Assembly (NCBI GenBank): GCA_963824475.1
Contig: CAWGPR010000007.1
Coordinates: 248,001-312,000 of the forward strand
DNA: 64,000 nucleotides
Reading direction: 5' to 3'
Source: Roseiarcus sp963824475
GTDB lineage: Bacteria > Pseudomonadota > Alphaproteobacteria > Rhizobiales > Beijerinckiaceae
Under the pieces are notes generated by a model that worked only from the letters and a program-made list of their open reading frames with translations, ran no database searches and was not told the DNA's origin. Each line of letters begins with the position of its first letter. Position 1 is the stretch's first letter. Positions 16,600 to 25,598 of the stretch are shown here, in pieces. Both the position numbers and the translations under genes were made by a program.

Positions 16600-18471
16600 C
16601 TATAACGTCACGATGCGTCCGCGCTGTTCAAGCTCCTTGACGACACGGTCGGCGAGCGCCTCGGGCGGCTCCTCGGCGGAATTGAGGGTCAGCTCCGGCG
16701 CCTCGGGTGTTTCATACGGCTGGTCGACGCCGGTGAAGTTCTTGATCTCGCCGGCCAGCGCCCGCTTGTACAGGCCCTTCGGATCGCGGGCGATTGCCGT
16801 TTCGAGCGGCGCATCGACGAAGATCTCGATGAACTCGCCTTCCGCGGCTGTGTCGCGAACAAGCCGCCGTTCGGCCCGGAACGGCGAGATGAACGAGCAG
16901 AGGACAATCAGTCCGGCGTCGGTCATCAGTCTCGCCACTTCGCCGACGCGCCGGATGTTCTCGACCCGGTCGGCGGCGGTGAAGCCTAGGTCCTTATTGA
17001 GGCCGTGGCGAACGTTGTCGCCGTCGAGCAGCGTCGTATGGACGCCCCGGGCATGAAGCTTGGCCTCGACCAGATTGGCGACCGTGGACTTTCCCGCGCC
17101 CGACAGCCCCGTGAACCAGAGGATTGCGGGCTTCTGGTGCTTGAGCGCGGCGTGCGCTTCGCGGCCGACCGTCGCGCCATGCCGATGCACGTTGGTCGCG
17201 CGCCTGAGCCCGTGCGCGATCATGCCCGCCGCGGCGGTCTCGTTGGTGGCGCGATCGATCAGGATGAAGCCGCCGGTGTCGCGATTGTCGACGTAGGGGT
17301 CGAAGGCGACCGCCATGGTCGTCGCGAGATTGCAGAAGCCGACTTCGTTGAGATCGAGCTGTTTGGCGGCCAGCTTGTCGAAATTGTTGACGTCGAGACG
17401 GTGCTTGAGTTCGGTGATCGAAGCGGGCGTTGTCCGCCCGCCGATCTTGAGCAGGTAGGAACGGCCGGGCAGCATCGGCTCAGCGCTCATCCATAAGATG
17501 TGCGCCGTGAACTGGTCGGCAACTTCGGGGCGGCTGTCCGGGCTCGACAACATGTCGCCCCGCGCGATGTCGATCTCGTCGGCAAGGGTCAGCGTGACGG
17601 CGTCGCCCGCCTCGGCCGCCTCGACCTCACGATCGCCGACCAGAAGGCTGGCGACCGTGCTGTCACGGCCCGAATCTGCCGCGACCACGCGGTCGCCGCG
17701 CGCCACCCGTCCGGCGGGAATCGTGCCGGCGAAGCCGCGAAAATCCTGGTGCGGGCGGTTGACCCATTGCACCGGCAGCCGAAAGGGGGCGCTGCGGCGA
17801 TCCTCTTCGACTTCGACCCGCTCCAGATGATCGAGCAGATGCGGGCCGGAGTACCAGGGCGTGCGCGCGCTCAACGACGACACGTTGTCGCCGTGCCGGG
17901 CTGAGATCGGCAGCGCGATCAACGAGCGAAAGCCGATGGCTTGAGCGAATTTCCGATAGGCGGCTTCAATTTGGCGAAAGACCGTCTCGTTGAAGTCGAC
18001 GAGGTCGATCTTATTGACCGCAAGCACGACATGGCGCACGCCAAGCAGCGAAACGATGATCGAATGGCGATGGGTTTGCGTGAGCAGCCCCTTGCGCGCG
18101 TCGACCAGCACGATCGCGAGGTCGGCGTTGGAGGCGCCAGTCGCCATGTTGCGCGTGAACTGTTCATGACCTGGCGCGTCTGCGACGATGAACGAGCGCC
18201 TTTCGGTGGCGAAGTAGCGGTAGGCGACGTCGATTGTGATGCCTTGTTCGCGCTCGGCCTCGAGCCCATCGACTAGGAGGGCGTAGTCGATATCCTCGCC
18301 GGTCGCGCCATACTTCTTCGAGTCGCGCTTGAGGCTCGAAAGCTGGTCGTCGAAGATGAGCTTCTTCTCGTAAAGCATCCGCCCAATGAGGGTGGACTTG
18401 CCGTCGTCGACCGAGCCGCAGGTCAGGAGACGAAGAGTCGGGAGGGCCGCCGGATCAACCGCAATGGCCAT
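16600..18471 (-). CDS. cysNC: sulfate adenylyltransferase subunit 1 / APS kinase fusion (CysNC)
   Basis: A 623-residue fusion. The N-terminal part is the GTPase CysN: LLTCGSVDDGKSTLIGRML (P-loop), DAPGHEQFTRNMATGAS (G3), and NKIDLVDF (G4). It couples GTP hydrolysis to APS formation by CysD. The C-terminal 190 residues are the APS kinase CysC: ILWFTGLSGAGKSTVANLVE, LLDGDNVRHGLNKDLGF and ISPFRAERRLVRD. The product is PAPS. Its start codon overlaps the cysD stop by one base (TGATG), so the two are coupled. Fusion of CysN and CysC is common in alphaproteobacteria (also as NodQ). Confidence 0.96.
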   Translation of the reverse strand: MAIAVDPAALPTLRLLTCGSVDDGKSTLIGRMLYEKKLIFDDQLSSLKRDSKKYGATGEDIDYALLVDGLEAEREQGITIDVAYRYFATERRSFIVADAPGHEQFTRNMATGASNADLAIVLVDARKGLLTQTHRHSIIVSLLGVRHVVLAVNKIDLVDFNETVFRQIEAAYRKFAQAIGFRSLIALPISARHGDNVSSLSARTPWYSGPHLLDHLERVEVEEDRRSAPFRLPVQWVNRPHQDFRGFAGTIPAGRVARGDRVVAADSGRDSTVASLLVGDREVEAAEAGDAVTLTLADEIDIARGDMLSSPDSRPEVADQFTAHILWMSAEPMLPGRSYLLKIGGRTTPASITELKHRLDVNNFDKLAAKQLDLNEVGFCNLATTMAVAFDPYVDNRDTGGFILIDRATNETAAAGMIAHGLRRATNVHRHGATVGREAHAALKHQKPAILWFTGLSGAGKSTVANLVEAKLHARGVHTTLLDGDNVRHGLNKDLGFTAADRVENIRRVGEVARLMTDAGLIVLCSFISPFRAERRLVRDTAAEGEFIEIFVDAPLETAIARDPKGLYKRALAGEIKNFTGVDQPYETPEAPELTLNSAEEPPEALADRVVKELEQRGRIVTL

Positions 18472-19379
18472 CAGAAGTACCCCTCGCGCTTCTTCTTTTC
18501 CATCGAGGCGGCTTCATCCGAGTCGATGAGACGGCCTTGGCGCTCGGAGGTTGTGGCCTTGCGCATCTCGGCGACGATATCGTGAAGGGTGTCGGCCTCA
18601 GACTCGATCGCCCCCGTCAGCGGATAGCAGCCGAGGGTGCGGAAGCGAACGCGCAGGATTGCCGGCTGTTCGCCGGGCATCAACGGCAGCCGGTCATCGT
18701 CGACCATGATGAGCACGCCGGAGCGCTCGACGACGGGACGAAGCTTGGAGAAATAAAGCGGCACAACGGGAATGTTCTCCGCCAGCACGTATTCCCACAC
18801 GTCGAGCTCGGTCCAGTTGGAGAGTGGAAAAACCCGCATCAACTCGCCGTCGCGGATGCGGGTGTTGAACAGCCGCCACAGTTCGGGACGCTGGTTGCGG
18901 GGGTCCCATGCGTGCGCGGCCGAGCGATGCGAGAAGATGCGCTCCTTGGCGCGGCTCTTCTCCTCGTCTCGCCGCGCCCCGCCGAAGGCCGCATCGAAGC
19001 GGCCAAGATCGAGCGCCTGCCGCAGCGCCTCGGTCTTCATCACCTGGGTGTGGAGCTGAGAGCCGGAGGCGATCGGCGAAACGCCACGTCTCAGTCCTTC
19101 CTGGTTGATATGGACGATCAGATTGAGACCAAGCCGCCGCGCGGTCTCGTCGCGAAACGCGATCATCTCGCGGAACTTCCAGGTCGTGTCGACGTGCAGC
19201 AGCGGAAACGGCGGCTTGGCGGGATAGAAGGCCTTCATCGCCACATGAAGCATGACGCTCGAATCTTTGCCGATCGAGTACAGCATCACCGGATTGCGCA
19301 TCTCAGCGACAACTTCCCGCATGATGTGAATCAATTCAGCTTCCAGCCGCCGGAGGTGGGCCGGCAGTGCGCTCGGCAT
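18471..19379 (-). CDS. cysD: sulfate adenylyltransferase subunit 2
   Basis: A 302-residue PP-loop protein that forms APS from sulfate and ATP with CysN. Features: AEMRNPVMLYSIGKDSSVML (PP-loop SxGKDS), LLHVDTTWKFREMI, AFGGARRDEEKSRAKERIFS, and GCYPLTGAIESEADTL; it ends in the conserved KKREGYF. The ATG at 19379 is chosen over upstream in-frame codons at 19409 and 19436 because an AAAGGAA box lies 7 bases ahead and the family starts here. It is first in the cysD-cysNC operon and is preceded by an AT-rich promoter region. Confidence 0.95.
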   Translation of the reverse strand: MPSALPAHLRRLEAELIHIMREVVAEMRNPVMLYSIGKDSSVMLHVAMKAFYPAKPPFPLLHVDTTWKFREMIAFRDETARRLGLNLIVHINQEGLRRGVSPIASGSQLHTQVMKTEALRQALDLGRFDAAFGGARRDEEKSRAKERIFSHRSAAHAWDPRNQRPELWRLFNTRIRDGELMRVFPLSNWTELDVWEYVLAENIPVVPLYFSKLRPVVERSGVLIMVDDDRLPLMPGEQPAILRVRFRTLGCYPLTGAIESEADTLHDIVAEMRKATTSERQGRLIDSDEAASMEKKKREGYF

Positions 19380-19436
19380 CGAGAGTTCCTTTGAGAAAGC
19401 GCGCTTCATAGGCGGCTTCTCAGCAGAAAGCAACAA

Positions 19437-19500
19437 TTTAAACTATACAGATAGGTTGTTATTACTAAGTCACATATATAAACTGTCTTTATGGCCTTTG
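19437..19500 (-). promoter_or_regulatory. AT-rich cysD upstream region with repeated TAAACT
   Basis: A markedly AT-rich stretch in a GC-rich genome. TAAACT occurs at 19439-19444 and again at 19479-19484, 40 bases apart, in similar contexts (tttaaactat, tataaactgt). It may hold the promoter and a LysR-type (CysB-like) regulator site; this is inference from position and composition. Confidence 0.35.
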
Positions 19501-19580
19501 CGGAGGCGCATTGACTCTAAGTCGGGGGGCGACCATCGGTACCGCCGCGTTCAGCCGGCCGTCGAAAGGGAGATGGGCGC

Positions 19581-20240
19581 GTGAGCAACCCGGTGATCAT
19601 GGCGCCCTCGATTCTGTCGGCGGATTTCGCCAAACTCGGCGACGAAGTGCGCGCGGTCGCCGCCGCAGGCGCCGACTGGATCCATCTCGACGTGATGGAC
19701 GGTCACTTCGTGCCCAACATCACCTTCGGGCCCCCTGTCGTCGCGGCGTTGAGGCCTGTGACCGACAAGCCGTTCGACTGCCACTTGATGATCGAACCTT
19801 GCGATCCTTATCTCGAAGCCTTCGCCAAGGCAGGCGCCGATCACATTACGGTTCATGCCGAGGCGACCCGGCATCTCGACCGCTCGCTTCAGGAGATCCG
19901 CTCGCTCGGCAAAAAGGCCGGCGTGGCGATCAACCCCGCAACGCCCGAGAGCGCAATCGAATATGTTCTCGACCGGCTCGACTTGATCCTAGTGATGACC
20001 GTCAATCCCGGCTTCGGCGGCCAGAAGTTCATTCCCGCGATGCTCGATAAGATCGCGCGGGTGAAGCGCATGATCGGGACACGCAAGATTCACATCGAGG
20101 TCGACGGGGGCGTCGCTCCGGAGACCGCGCCGCTTTTGGCTCGCGCCGGCGCAAACGTCTTTGTCGCCGGCTCGGCCGTATTTGAGGGCGACCCGAAAGC
20201 CTATGCCGACAATATCCGGGCGATCCGCGCGGCCGCTTAG
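19581..20240 (+). CDS. rpe: ribulose-phosphate 3-epimerase
   Basis: Interconverts ribulose 5-phosphate and xylulose 5-phosphate in the pentose phosphate and Calvin cycles. The 219-residue TIM barrel shows APSILSADFAKLGDEV, DWIHLDVMDGHFVPNITFGP (catalytic Asp and metal His), HLMIEPCDPYL, ILVMTVNPGFGGQKFIP, and IEVDGGVAPETA (second catalytic Asp) with AGSAVFEG at the phosphate end. The start is GTG at 19581 after GGGAGATG. No Calvin-cycle genes are adjacent, so a general role is likely. Confidence 0.96.
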   Translation: MSNPVIMAPSILSADFAKLGDEVRAVAAAGADWIHLDVMDGHFVPNITFGPPVVAALRPVTDKPFDCHLMIEPCDPYLEAFAKAGADHITVHAEATRHLDRSLQEIRSLGKKAGVAINPATPESAIEYVLDRLDLILVMTVNPGFGGQKFIPAMLDKIARVKRMIGTRKIHIEVDGGVAPETAPLLARAGANVFVAGSAVFEGDPKAYADNIRAIRAAA

Positions 20241-20256
20241 GGCGGGGCGGGCTTTT

Positions 20257-20439
20257 ATGGCATCAGACGCTAAGCCACCACAGTCGCCGGCGGCGGCGTC
20301 AGCTTTTGCCCACCATCATGGCGCCGTCCTGACTACCGTCCGGCCGCCCTTGCCACACGAAAAACAGAAAGCAAAGAAAACGATCAACATTTTCGGAATC
20401 CTACGCTATGATGTCGAGATCGTCAAAGTCGAGGCGTGA
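20257..20439 (+). CDS. small uncharacterised protein
   Basis: A 60-residue frame starting at an ATG 16 bases after rpe. It has a His-rich middle (SAFAHHHGAVLTTVRPPLP), a Lys-rich segment (HEKQKAKKTI), and ends IFGILRYDVEIVKVEA. No signal or membrane segment and no family is recognised. The composition is less biased than the shadow frames, which is the main support. Confidence 0.4.
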   Translation: MASDAKPPQSPAAASAFAHHHGAVLTTVRPPLPHEKQKAKKTINIFGILRYDVEIVKVEA

Positions 20440-20490
20440 TGTCCAACCTGTTCCGCAACGCCCGTTCCGATGGAATCGCACCGGCCGTCT

Positions 20491-20565
20491 TGTCATTCCC
20501 GCGCAGGCGGGAATTTAGAGTTTAGTCAAGGCCTTGCTGGATGCCCGCTTTCGCGGGCATGACAG
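20491..20565. repeat. intergenic palindromic repeat R4
   Basis: Two short hairpins, tcattcccgcgcaggcggga and tgcccgctttcgcgggcatg, separated by about 30 bases. On the minus strand it reads like the common VMPAKAGIQ-coding intergenic repeat found in many proteobacteria. No function is implied. Confidence 0.7.
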
Positions 20566-20657
20566 GCGGCGGCCGATTGCGCGTTGCTCCCAGCCCAGCG
20601 CCATAATCAGGGCCGATGCGCTCTGCTATAACCCCTCCAAACCCGGAGGCCTCCCCG

Positions 20658-22106
20658 ATGAAACTCGCCGATCCTTCGCTCCTCAGAGACAAATGCCTTG
20701 TCGACGGAAAATGGGTTGGGGAGGGGACTCGCCCGATCGCCAACCCTGCGACCGGGGCCGTCCTCGCCAAGACTCCGCGCTTTGGCGAGGCCGAGACGAT
20801 CGGCGCGATCGAAGCGGCGCTGCGCGCCTTCGGCCCCTGGGCGAAGACGTTGCCGAAGGAGCGCGCGCAAGTTCTGCGCCGCTGGTTCGATCTCATCGTC
20901 GCCAATCGTGACGATATCGCCCTGATCATGACGAGCGAACAGGGGAAGCCGCTCGCAGAAGCGCGCGGCGAAGTCGACTACGCCGCCGCCTATATCGAGT
21001 TTTTCGGCGAGGAGGCGAAGCGCATCTACGGTGAGATCAATCCGACCTTCCGGGCCGATTCGCGGATCGTCGTCATCAAGCAGCCGATCGGCGTCGTGGC
21101 TGCGATCACGCCGTGGAATTTCCCAGCGGCGATGATCACCCGCAAGGTTGCGCCGGCGCTCGCTGTCGGCTGCACCGTTGTCGCGAAGCCCGCAGGCGAG
21201 ACGCCGCTCACCGCGCTCGCGCTTGGCGAACTGAGCTTACGCGCCGGCATGCCGCCGGGGGTCTTCAACCTCGTGACCGGCGAAGCGCGTGCGATCGGCA
21301 AGGCGATGACGGAGCACACCGCAGTGCGCGTGATCGGCTTCACCGGCTCGACCGAAGTCGGCAAGGTGCTGATGGCGCAGGCGGCGGGCACGGTGAAGAA
21401 GGTCGGGCTCGAGCTCGGCGGCAACGCTCCGTTCATCGTGTTCGACGACGCCCATGTCGACGCCGCCGTCGAGGGCGCGATCATCTCGAAATTCCGCAAC
21501 ATGGGTCAGACCTGCGTCTGCGCCAACCGCATCTATGCGCAGGAAGGAATCTACGACGCGTTCGTCGCCAAGCTCACGACTGCGGTCTCGCGGCTGAAGG
21601 TCGGCGACGGGACGGAGGCTGGAATCACCCAGGGGCCGCTCATCAACGAGGCGGCGGTCAAGAAGGTCGAGGAGCACGTCGCCGACGCTCAGAAGAAGGG
21701 CGCAAAGGTTGTGATTGGCGGCAAGCGGCATGCGCTCGGCCGCACCTTCTACGAGCCGACGGTCATTTCCGGCGTCGACGCCTCGATGTTGGTCGCGCGC
21801 GAGGAGACCTTCGGTCCGGTTGCGCCGGTCTTCCGCTTCAAGGACGAAGCCGACGTCATCCGCCTCGCCAATGACACGCAATTCGGCCTCGCGTCCTACT
21901 TCTACGCCCGCGATCTCGGCCGGGTGTGGCGCGTCGCCGAGGCGCTCGAATACGGCATGGTCGGGATCAACACCGGCGCGATCTCGAGCGAACTGGCGCC
22001 GTTTGGCGGCGTGAAGGAATCGGGTATCGGCCGCGAGGGCTCGCGCCATGGCGTCGAGGAGTTCGTCGAGCTCAAATACATGCTGATGGGCGGGCTCGAC
22101 CGGTGA
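20658..22106 (+). CDS. gabD: NAD(P)-dependent succinate-semialdehyde dehydrogenase
   Basis: A 482-residue aldehyde dehydrogenase. It oxidises succinate semialdehyde to succinate in GABA degradation. Motifs: PIGVVAAITPWNFPAAMITR (cofactor binding), FTGSTEVGKVLMAQAAG, LELGGNAPFIVFDDA (catalytic Glu), and GQTCVCANRIYAQ (catalytic Cys); AREETFGPVAPVFRF and the end APFGGVKESGIGREGS fit GabD closely. The start at 20658 follows GGAGG. GabT is not adjacent. A related semialdehyde cannot be excluded as substrate. Confidence 0.9.
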   Translation: MKLADPSLLRDKCLVDGKWVGEGTRPIANPATGAVLAKTPRFGEAETIGAIEAALRAFGPWAKTLPKERAQVLRRWFDLIVANRDDIALIMTSEQGKPLAEARGEVDYAAAYIEFFGEEAKRIYGEINPTFRADSRIVVIKQPIGVVAAITPWNFPAAMITRKVAPALAVGCTVVAKPAGETPLTALALGELSLRAGMPPGVFNLVTGEARAIGKAMTEHTAVRVIGFTGSTEVGKVLMAQAAGTVKKVGLELGGNAPFIVFDDAHVDAAVEGAIISKFRNMGQTCVCANRIYAQEGIYDAFVAKLTTAVSRLKVGDGTEAGITQGPLINEAAVKKVEEHVADAQKKGAKVVIGGKRHALGRTFYEPTVISGVDASMLVAREETFGPVAPVFRFKDEADVIRLANDTQFGLASYFYARDLGRVWRVAEALEYGMVGINTGAISSELAPFGGVKESGIGREGSRHGVEEFVELKYMLMGGLDR

Positions 22107-22122
22107 GCCGCCAGCGGCCAGA

Positions 22123-22725
22123 TTAGGTGGGTTTAGGCTTACCGTTCCTCGGACGAGGAACTTCTAAAGGAAGCGTGACGTCAAGCCTCAAACCGAAGTC
22201 CCCAATATCACCACCGCCGCGATTCCATCCGCCAGCAATCTCGGCACGGCACTGCACGTCGCCGGTAATGCCGACTGCATTCAACTGCGCGCGAAGCGAT
22301 ACGTTGTCCTCGCGCCTAACGTATCCGACTTTCTCCCCATTTACCAAAATTTGGATCGCATTCTTGTCGTAAGGATTGTCGGGCTCTGACGAGAGCACCG
22401 CATTCACACGAAAGTAGACGGCGGCTTCTCGACGCCCACCCGTAATTCTTTCGAGTTGCTGCTGATAGTGTGATGCACCAAAAACGTGGTAGGTAAAGAG
22501 ACCGTCCCCTTTGATGCAGGGATAGTCCGGCAAGGGAGGGGGCATCGGGTTGCGATAATAATACCGGCCGGGATGACTATGACTCTCAATCCGCTGAAGG
22601 CCGAGGGCCTCTGGCGATACGTTGGGCGGGTCGGTGGTCGGCATACCCGCTCGCGAGGGTGTCATAGGTGGTGTATCGGCATGGCGCGGCCGCTTAGCTG
22701 AGAGCCAGCGCCATAACCCCCACAT
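22123..22725 (-). CDS. HIRAN-domain protein
   Basis: A 200-residue protein with a HIRAN-like domain in residues about 70-185: FTYHVFGASHYQQQLERITG, NAVLSSEPDNPYDKNAIQIL (the conserved DNPYDxxAI box), and VNGEKVGYVRRED. HIRAN domains bind DNA 3' ends or damaged DNA and occur in helicases and in stand-alone form near phage and mobile genes. The N-terminal part is basic and proline-rich. It starts 12 bases after the small membrane protein gene on the same strand. The region is lower in GC than its surroundings, suggesting acquisition. Confidence 0.75.
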   Translation of the reverse strand: MWGLWRWLSAKRPRHADTPPMTPSRAGMPTTDPPNVSPEALGLQRIESHSHPGRYYYRNPMPPPLPDYPCIKGDGLFTYHVFGASHYQQQLERITGGRREAAVYFRVNAVLSSEPDNPYDKNAIQILVNGEKVGYVRREDNVSLRAQLNAVGITGDVQCRAEIAGGWNRGGGDIGDFGLRLDVTLPLEVPRPRNGKPKPT

Positions 22726-22737
22726 TCCCGTCCTCCA

Positions 22738-22971
22738 TCAGCGGTGGCGCGCCAAGATCGCAGCTCCGACCCCAATACACCACTGCCAATGTGCCTCCCA
22801 AAATTTGATAATGAGGCGCACTGCTCGGGCGCTGAGCGAACGTTTGTGGGTGCCCCCTATTCGCACGAGGCGAGACCCTGGATCATTCTGATGTGGAACA
22901 AATTCGCCCTCGTACCACGCCGCCAACCGCTCTCTTATGTTTCGTATGATTCGCGCGCTTATCATTCCCAA
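22738..22971 (-). CDS. small membrane protein upstream of HIRAN gene
   Basis: A 77-residue frame. The N-terminus (MGMISARIIRNIRERLAAWYEGEFVPHQNDP) is polar, and the C-terminus holds one membrane segment, FWEAHWQWCIGVGAAILA. Short proteins with a WYEGEFxP...NDP segment and a C-terminal span with a WQW-type start recur in Hyphomicrobiales, to my recollection, with no known function. It is likely in one transcript with the HIRAN gene. Confidence 0.6.
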   Translation of the reverse strand: MGMISARIIRNIRERLAAWYEGEFVPHQNDPGSRLVRIGGTHKRSLSARAVRLIIKFWEAHWQWCIGVGAAILARHR

Positions 22972-23223
22972 AGTCCCCCGAGTTGTGCTGCGCTTCAGCG
23001 CAGTTGTGTAAAGCAGAATATGAACAGCGCTTTCCGAATTTCAACTGCCGCCAAAGGACCACGCCGCCGAAAAAAGCGCTTTGGTTAACAAATAACATTT
23101 ATCATAAGCTATTTATCGATAGGCCGACGAATTATCCGCATCCCTGGAGCACGAAACTAAACCGCCCTCCAAGCCTTTGAAAAGAAACGACCGCAACGGT
23201 AAAATGACGGTTGGCGCGGTTCG
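22972..23223. other. intergenic, AT-richer, no gene seen
   Basis: About 250 bases with clearly lower GC than the window average. Short frames exist on both strands but none resembles a protein. It probably contains the promoter of the HIRAN operon. Confidence 0.5.
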
Positions 23224-23709
23224 CTACCTATTCGCCGTCTTCGTCGCCCCCGCCGGCTCCGGCGTCTCCGCCTCGCGTACGATGTCGCGCAGCGCGATCA
23301 GGCGCGCCTCCAGCGCTTCCAGGTCCGATTCCGTCATGCGGCCGAGGGTCGAGGCGATCCAGCGGCGCTGAACGGCGATCGCCTTCTCGGCCATCGCGCG
23401 TCCGGCCTCGGTGAGGTGGATCGCGTGCTGGCGGCGGTCGGCGGCGATCGAACGCCGCTCCACCAGGCCCGCCTCCGTCAGCCGGTCGATCAGGCCAGAA
23501 ATGTTGCCCTTGGTGACGTAAAGCCTTTTGGCCAGCTCCTGCTGGCTGACGCCCTCCTTTTCGGTCAGCGTCGTCAGCACGTCGCATTGCGGGATCGACA
23601 CCCCGATCTCGCGCAGCCGCTCGCCGACCGCGGCCTGCATGCGCGCCTCGAGGCGGATCAGACGAAACCAGACCCTTGACGAGCGGTCGGCGTTCGGCCG
23701 GTCGGGCAT
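23224..23709 (-). CDS. MarR-family transcriptional regulator
   Basis: A 161-residue winged-helix regulator. Features: LRLEARMQAAVGERLREIG-type dimerisation helix, SIPQCDVLTTLTEKEGVSQQ, the recognition helix region RLYVTKGNISGLIDRLTEAG, and the wing VERRSIAADRRQHAIHLTEAG. The ATG at 23709 fits the family; the frame continues to 23805. It is divergent from the acyl-CoA ligase/livMGF genes with 130 bases between, so it probably controls them and may sense an acid or its CoA ester. That role is inference. Confidence 0.9.
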   Translation of the reverse strand: MPDRPNADRSSRVWFRLIRLEARMQAAVGERLREIGVSIPQCDVLTTLTEKEGVSQQELAKRLYVTKGNISGLIDRLTEAGLVERRSIAADRRQHAIHLTEAGRAMAEKAIAVQRRWIASTLGRMTESDLEALEARLIALRDIVREAETPEPAGATKTANR

Positions 23710-23839
23710 TGGGCTCCCTTCCTCATATTGAGGGCGTAGCGGGCGCGTTGCAAAGAGCCGCACAGGGCGCCAATGTGAGTCCCATGAACAATTCGCGCGC
23801 CGCAATCAAGCGCCGATAGTCGCCTCGGGAGGTTAAGGG

Positions 23840-25468
23840 ATGCACGGACGGATGCAGGACTGGCCCCTGCTCATGCACAAGATCATCGACTTCGCCGCCA
23901 TCCAGTTTCCGGAGCGGGAAGTCGTGTCGCGGACGGTCGAAGGGCCGATGCATTACACCAACTATCGCGACATTCGCCACCGGGCGCTGAAGGTCGCGAA
24001 ACGGCTTCATCGCGACGGAATCAAGCTCGGCGACCGGATCGCGACGCTCGCCTGGAATGGCTATCGGCACCTCGAAAGCTGGTACGGCATTACCGGCGCC
24101 GGCGGCGTCTATCACACCGTCAATCCGCGCCTTTTCCCCGAACAGATCGCCTGGATCATCAACCACGCCGAAGACCGGATGGCGCTGATCGATCTCACTT
24201 TCGTTCCGCTCCTGGAGGCGATGGCCGATCGTTTGCCGACGATCGAGCGCTACGTCGTCCTCACCGACCATGCGCATATGCCGGCCACCAAGCTCAAGAA
24301 CGCTATCGCCTACGAGGATTGGATTGGCGAGGTCGACAGCGACTTCGCCTGGCGGGAATTCGACGAGCGCACCGCGGCCGGCCTCTGCTACACTTCCGGC
24401 ACGACCGGCAATCCGAAGGGCGTGCTCTATTCCCATCGCTCGAACGTCCTACACTCGATGATGGCGAGCTCGTTCGAGAGCCTGATGGTGACTGCTTATG
24501 ATTCTGTGCTGCCGGTCGTGCCGATGTTCCACGCCAATTCATGGGGTCTCGCGCTCTCTTGCCCGATGCGGGGGGCGCGCATTGTGATGCCGGGCCCGCG
24601 GCTCGACGGCGCCTCGGTCTACGACCTCTTGGAGAGCGAGAAAGTGACGATGACCGCCGCCGTGCCGACGGTCTGGCTCGGCCTCTTGCACTATCTGCGC
24701 AAGGAGAACAAGCGGCTCACCACGCTCAAGTTCGTCGGCATCGGCGGCTCGGCCTGTCCGCCCGACATGATCCGCGCTTTCCAGGATGATTACGGCGTCA
24801 CGGTCCGCCATGCCTGGGGGATGACGGAAATGAGCCCGGTCGGCTCGGCCGGCGCGATCAAGCCGAGCATGATGGGGCTCTCGCATGAGCAGAAGCTTGG
24901 CCTTCAGAGCAAGCAGGGATGGGCGCCGTTCGGCGTTGAAATGAAAATCGTCGACGACGAGAACAAGGAGCTGCCGTGGGACGGCAAGCGCTTCGGCGGG
25001 CTCAAGGTGAAGGGCTTCGCGGTCGTCAAAACCTATTTCAAGGACGACGGCGGCAAGATCGTCGACGAGGACGGCTTCTTCGACACCGGGGATGTCGCGA
25101 CCATCGATCCCGACGGGTTCATGCAGATCACGGATCGCGCCAAGGACGTGATCAAGTCGGGCGGCGAGTGGATTTCGACCATCGACATCGAGAACCTCGC
25201 CGTCGCCCACCCGGATGTCGCCGAGGCTGCCGTGATCGGCGTCGCCCACCCCAAATGGGACGAGCGCCCGTTGCTCGTCGTTGTGGCGAAGGAAGGGCAT
25301 TCGCCCAAGACGGACGAGGTGCTCGATTTTCTCAAGCCCCGCATCGCCAAATGGTGGATGCCTGACGATATGCAGGTGGTGAAGGAAATTCCCCACACCG
25401 CGACCGGCAAGATCAACAAGCTCAAGCTGCGCGAGACGTTCAAGGGCTACAAGCTGCCGACGGCGTGA
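23840..25468 (+). CDS. acyl-CoA synthetase (AMP-binding, AlkK/FadD-like)
   Basis: A 542-residue adenylate-forming enzyme that activates a carboxylic acid with ATP and CoA. Signatures: LCYTSGTTGNPKGVLYSHRS (A3), MFHANSWGLALSCPMRG, HAWGMTEMSPVG (A5), FFDTGDVATIDPDGF (A7) and DRAKDVIKSGGEWISTIDIE (A8), with the C-terminal Lys in TGKINKLKLRE. Overall it resembles medium-chain AlkK-type ligases. The ATG at 23840 follows GGGAGG. The next genes encode a branched-chain-type ABC transporter, which suggests uptake and activation of the same acid. Confidence 0.92.
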   Translation: MHGRMQDWPLLMHKIIDFAAIQFPEREVVSRTVEGPMHYTNYRDIRHRALKVAKRLHRDGIKLGDRIATLAWNGYRHLESWYGITGAGGVYHTVNPRLFPEQIAWIINHAEDRMALIDLTFVPLLEAMADRLPTIERYVVLTDHAHMPATKLKNAIAYEDWIGEVDSDFAWREFDERTAAGLCYTSGTTGNPKGVLYSHRSNVLHSMMASSFESLMVTAYDSVLPVVPMFHANSWGLALSCPMRGARIVMPGPRLDGASVYDLLESEKVTMTAAVPTVWLGLLHYLRKENKRLTTLKFVGIGGSACPPDMIRAFQDDYGVTVRHAWGMTEMSPVGSAGAIKPSMMGLSHEQKLGLQSKQGWAPFGVEMKIVDDENKELPWDGKRFGGLKVKGFAVVKTYFKDDGGKIVDEDGFFDTGDVATIDPDGFMQITDRAKDVIKSGGEWISTIDIENLAVAHPDVAEAAVIGVAHPKWDERPLLVVVAKEGHSPKTDEVLDFLKPRIAKWWMPDDMQVVKEIPHTATGKINKLKLRETFKGYKLPTA

Positions 25469-25598
25469 GGGAGGCGGGGGCGAGGCCGCCTCGAGCGAGA
25501 TGCATCGTGGGTCCGCTCCGCTACCGCGTCGCGAGCCTCCTCACGACGGGCAAACGAGTCGTTACAGCGACGAAGGAACGCGTTGGGAGTTGCGGACG

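Noticed and set aside
22883..23180. short frames on both strands in the AT-rich gap
   Set aside because: Composition looks random and no motif is recognisable.
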